Shown here: one piece after another, positions 5,500-7,341 of the stretch
How positions within the stretch are numbered: position 1 is the stretch's first letter
Layout of the letters: each line of letters starts with the position of its first letter
Source: Acidimicrobiia bacterium
GTDB lineage: Bacteria > Actinomycetota > Acidimicrobiia > IMCC26256 > PALSA-555
NCBI GenBank assembly: GCA_022865365.1
Contig: JALHSW010000205.1
Span: forward strand, 1-7,341
DNA length: 7,341 bases
Reading direction: 5' to 3'
Position numbers and translations under genes: made by a program
The notes under the pieces: model-generated
What the model saw: only the letters and a program-made list of their open reading frames with translations
Told to the model about the DNA's origin: nothing
The model's database searches: none

Positions 5500-5505
5500 T
5501 AGGCT
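5500..5505 (+). promoter_or_regulatory. Possible -10 element for gcvT, near-leaderless start
   Basis: TAGGCT fits TAnnnT and ends 9 bp before the gcvT ATG, placing transcription start within about 3 bp of the codon. No purine-rich ribosome binding site is present at normal spacing. The -35 match is weak: TTGGTG at 5480-5485 is only 14 bp upstream. Confidence 0.45.
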
Positions 5506-5514
5506 CCGCTCTCG

Positions 5515-6618
5515 ATGCCCGACGCCGTGCTCCGTCACAGCCCCCTCGACGCCGAGCATCGCGCCCTCGGCGCCCGGATGGTCGAGTTCGGCGGATGGGA
5601 CATGCCGATCCAATACACCGGGGTGCTCGAGGAGCACCGGGCGTGCCGCACCGGTGCGGTCGTGTTCGACGTCTCGCACCTCGGCTCTGTGCTCGTCTCG
5701 GGTGCGGGCGCGTTCACCGCGATCCAGTGGGCGTTCACCAACGACCTGCGGCGCATCTGCCCGGGTCGTGCGCAGTACACCCACCTGCTCGACCCCCTCG
5801 ACGCGCACGTCGTCGACGACATCATCGTGTGGTGGGTGGCCGACGATCAGCTCCTCGTGATGCCCAATGCGTCGAACACCAACGGTCTGCTCTCGGCGCT
5901 CGAGGAGGCGCGTGGCCACGCCGACGGTGACGTCGAGATCGCCGACATCACGCCGTCGCGCGCGGTGCTCGCCGCCCAGGGTCCCGAGGCCCGGGCGCGG
6001 CTCGCCGACACGTTCGCCGACGCCGCGGCGGTGCCGCGCTTCGCGGTCACGCCGGTCACGTATCGCGTCGGCGTGGCGGGTTGGGCAGCGGGCACCGGCT
6101 ACACCGGTGAGGATGGCGTCGAGCTCCACGTCCCCGCCGAGGCGGCGGCCGAGGTCTGGCGGCGTGTCCTCGACGCCGGGCTCACCCCTGCGGGGCTCGG
6201 GGCGCGCGACACCTTGCGGCTCGAAGCCGGGCTCCCGCTCCACGGGCACGAGCTCGGTGCGGGCATCACCCCGCTCCAGGCCGGACTCGGCTGGGTCGTG
6301 CGCTTCGACAAGGGCGCGTTCCGCGGCAGCGAGCCCTTGCTCGCCGAGCGAGAGCGCGGGGTCACCCGGCGCCTCCGCGGTCTGCTCGTCGACGGGCGCC
6401 AGATACCCCGCGCCGGATGCGCTGTCCTCGTCGACGGCGTCGCGGCGGGAGAGGTCACGAGCGGCAACTTCTCGCCGGTGCTGGAGCGGGGGATCGCCTT
6501 CGCGTTCCTCCCGCCCGCAGTCGACGTGGGTGCCGCGGTGACCGTCGACGTCCGCGGCCGGTCGGTGGACGCCACGGTCGTGAAGACCCCGTTCGTGGGG
6601 CCGGGAACGTCCGCCTGA
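5515..6618 (+). CDS. gcvT: Aminomethyltransferase (glycine cleavage T protein)
   Basis: Transfers the methylene of the H-protein-bound aminomethyl group to tetrahydrofolate, releasing ammonia. At 367 residues it has full family length. Recognised blocks are FGGWDMPIQYTGVLEEHRACR (25-45), VFDVSHLG, PGRAQYTHLLD, VVDDIIV with the catalytic-type aspartate at 101, NASN (118-121), GYTGEDGVELHVP (195-207), GARDTLRLEAGLPLHGHEL (229-247) and SGNFSPVLERGIAFAFLPP near the C-terminus. The ATG at 5515 is 41 bp after the nuclease-like ORF. No ribosome binding site is visible and a -10-like TAGGCT sits just upstream, so a leaderless transcript is likely. The gene is upstream of the glycine riboswitch, which therefore cannot regulate a transcript starting at the gcvT promoter until after gcvT has been read. 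Confidence 0.97.
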   Translation: MPDAVLRHSPLDAEHRALGARMVEFGGWDMPIQYTGVLEEHRACRTGAVVFDVSHLGSVLVSGAGAFTAIQWAFTNDLRRICPGRAQYTHLLDPLDAHVVDDIIVWWVADDQLLVMPNASNTNGLLSALEEARGHADGDVEIADITPSRAVLAAQGPEARARLADTFADAAAVPRFAVTPVTYRVGVAGWAAGTGYTGEDGVELHVPAEAAAEVWRRVLDAGLTPAGLGARDTLRLEAGLPLHGHELGAGITPLQAGLGWVVRFDKGAFRGSEPLLAERERGVTRRLRGLLVDGRQIPRAGCAVLVDGVAAGEVTSGNFSPVLERGIAFAFLPPAVDVGAAVTVDVRGRSVDATVVKTPFVGPGTSA

Positions 6619-6651
6619 CACCCCGGGGCCGGGGTTCCGGCTGGCGAACGG

Positions 6652-6657
6652 TACGCT
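6652..6657 (+). promoter_or_regulatory. Possible -10 element for the riboswitch-gcvP transcript
   Basis: TACGCT fits TAnnnT, and a start near 6664 would place the first aptamer about 17 nt into the RNA. No good -35 is seen; TTCCGG at 6635-6640 is too close. Readthrough from gcvT is an alternative source of this RNA. Confidence 0.4.
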
Positions 6658-6680
6658 GTGCCCACAGCCGTCGACCCCGG

Positions 6681-6930
6681 GCGGGAGAGCCTCGATCCAT
6701 CTCTTGGAGCTCGATCCATCTCCTGGAGAAGGAACGGGGCGCCGAAGGAGCAACCACTCCCCGGAATCTCTCAGGCGCCAGGACCGCCCGGATGAGGCAA
6801 CGCTGGAGAGCAGGTGTCGGCCATCCCTCGGGGAGGTTTGCACCTCACCGAAGGGGAAAGCAGCTCAGCCATCCGGGTCCGCCGGGTGGGTGGGCCGGCG
6901 AATCTCTCAGGTTCCGCGACAGCGGGGGAG
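6681..6930 (+). ncRNA. Tandem glycine riboswitch (two aptamers) upstream of gcvP
   Basis: Two copies of the gcvT-type glycine aptamer are visible. Aptamer 1 (about 6682-6800) has GGGAGAGC (6683-6690), GCCGAAGGAGCAA (6740-6752) and AATCTCTCAGG (6765-6775). Aptamer 2 (about 6803-6930) has CTGGAGAGC, ACCGAAGGGGAAAGC (6847-6861), AATCTCTCAGG (6901-6911) and the closing GACAGCGGGGGAG. The short linker between them is typical of cooperative tandem glycine riboswitches. Supporting hairpins include AGGTG (6812-6816) with CACCT (6841-6845), and 6864-6874 with 6884-6894 (10 of 11 pairs). In aptamer 1, 6690-6704 pairs with 6725-6739. Aptamer 2 has an A where the family usually has C in GGGGCAA. Glycine binding most likely raises gcvP expression, as known for this class next to gcv genes. 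Confidence 0.96.
6691..6728. repeat. 19-bp tandem duplication inside riboswitch aptamer 1
   Basis: CTCGATCCATCTCTTGGAG (6691-6709) is followed immediately by a second copy (6710-6728) with one T-to-C change. It lies between the GGGAGAGC strand and the GCCGAAGG core, in the variable peripheral hairpin. Either copy can pair with GGAACGGGG (6731-6739). Confidence 0.92.
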
Positions 6931-6932
6931 TA

Positions 6933-6980
6933 CGAGGGCCGTGAGCGCGGTCCGTGTTGCCGTCGCGCAAGGGAGCCTCG
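6933..6980 (+). promoter_or_regulatory. Probable translational expression platform of the glycine riboswitch
   Basis: No hairpin with a T-tract follows aptamer 2, so transcription termination is not supported. CGAGG (6933-6937) can pair with CCTCG (6976-6980), enclosing the hairpin GCGCG (6945-6949) with CGCGC (6964-6968). The ribosome binding site AAGGGAG (6969-6975) is trapped between the two stems. Glycine-dependent exposure of this site is a reasonable inference. Confidence 0.45.
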
Positions 6981-6981
6981 A

Positions 6982-7341
6982 GTGAGCAACCCACCCCGCC
7001 GGAGTCTGTCCGACCTGGAACAGCCCGACCGATTCGTCGGCCGCCACGTGGGCCCCGGGCCCGACGACGAGCAGGCGATGCTCGACGCGCTCGCCATGAC
7101 GTCACTGGACGATCTGGTGCGTTCGGCGGTCCCCGCCGCGATCCGCGACGAGACGCTCGATCTTCCCGAGCCGCGCGATGAATCCTCGGCGCTCGTTGCG
7201 TTGCGGGAGCTCGCAGCGCGCAACACGGTGCTGACGTCGCTCATCGGGCTCGGCTACTCCGACACGATCACGCCGCCGGTGATCCTGCGAAACGTCCTCG
7301 AGAACCCCGCCTGGTACACGGCGTACACGCCGTACCAGCCC
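6982..7341 (+). CDS. gcvP: Glycine dehydrogenase (decarboxylating), P protein, N-terminal part
   Basis: PLP enzyme that decarboxylates glycine and passes the aminomethyl group to the lipoyl arm of H protein. Only the first 120 codons are in the window and the frame is open to the last base. The sequence DRFVGRHVGP (residues 16-25), SLDDLVRSAVPAAIR, ELAARNTVLTSLIGLGYSDT and PPVILRNVLENPAWYTAYTPYQ is diagnostic of the family. The FxxRHxGP beginning suggests the long single-chain form of about 950 residues rather than a split gcvPA, but the rest is unseen. The GTG at 6982 is chosen because AAGGGAG (6969-6975) lies six bases upstream and the family N-terminus begins shortly after. It follows the glycine riboswitch directly, so its expression should respond to glycine. 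Confidence 0.97.
   Translation, partial: MSNPPRRSLSDLEQPDRFVGRHVGPGPDDEQAMLDALAMTSLDDLVRSAVPAAIRDETLDLPEPRDESSALVALRELAARNTVLTSLIGLGYSDTITPPVILRNVLENPAWYTAYTPYQP

Noticed and set aside
6621..6634. CCCC...GGGG inverted repeat after gcvT as an intrinsic terminator
   Set aside because: The stem is about 4-5 bp with a tight loop and no T-tract follows; GC-rich chance pairing is sufficient.
6691..6728. Attachment-site or mobile-element target duplication
   Set aside because: The two copies are adjacent with no inserted element and no integrase or transposase in the window; simple tandem duplication explains it.
5341..6843. 500-codon open frame on the minus strand opposite gcvT
   Set aside because: It runs antisense to a clear gcvT and the riboswitch, has a low-complexity R/G/E-rich sequence and no recognisable domain; long antisense frames are expected in high-GC coding DNA.

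Overview
This is a high-GC, actinobacterial-type chromosome segment with every recognisable gene on the + strand. The order gcvH - garA - MerR - DUF151 nuclease - MerR - ... - gcvP matches, from memory, the conserved Mycobacterium tuberculosis Rv1826-Rv1832 block and the Corynebacterium odhI/ftsR block. Several details differ from mycobacteria: an hpt gene and gcvT sit inside the block, GarA carries an N-terminal zinc ribbon, a PD-(D/E)xK-like ORF is present, and a nucleotidyltransferase/PMM-type protein lies upstream. This suggests a deeper actinobacterial lineage, possibly Acidimicrobiia-like; that placement is an inference. It looks like ordinary conserved chromosome, and I see no insertion sequence, phage, CRISPR or toxin-antitoxin system.

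Layout: (1) 2-1327, the 3' part of a phosphomannomutase-like gene whose four active-site loops all look degenerate. (2) 1328-1397, a perfect 11-bp-arm palindrome beside a -10-like element, then gcvH (1398-1781). (3) 1782-1904, a 22-bp tandem repeat and a strong promoter placed so that garA is probably translated from a leaderless mRNA. (4) 1905-4307, a tightly coupled four-gene operon (garA, ftsR-like MerR, hpt, DUF151 nuclease) in which each stop overlaps the next start by 4 bp. (5) 4308-4489, a consensus promoter with a 30-bp dyad over its -10/start region, preceding a second MerR gene. (6) 5036-5473, a nuclease-like ORF whose conserved domain begins upstream of any ATG/GTG/TTG and is in frame with the MerR stop codon. 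(7) gcvT (5515-6618), probably leaderless. (8) A tandem glycine riboswitch (about 6681-6930) whose first aptamer has a 19-bp tandem duplication in a peripheral hairpin. (9) The first 120 codons of gcvP, running off the window.

Taken together, the window holds three of the four glycine cleavage proteins (H, T, P), a glycine sensor in front of gcvP, and GarA, a phospho-switched FHA protein known in relatives to control 2-oxoglutarate dehydrogenase and glutamate metabolism. Two MerR regulators are present, the first related to the cell-division regulator FtsR. The theme is one-carbon, nitrogen and purine metabolism linked to growth control. No wholly new system is evident. The items most worth a second look are the start-less nuclease ORF, the dyad operator, the riboswitch duplication, the zinc-ribbon GarA and the catalytically eroded PMM domain.
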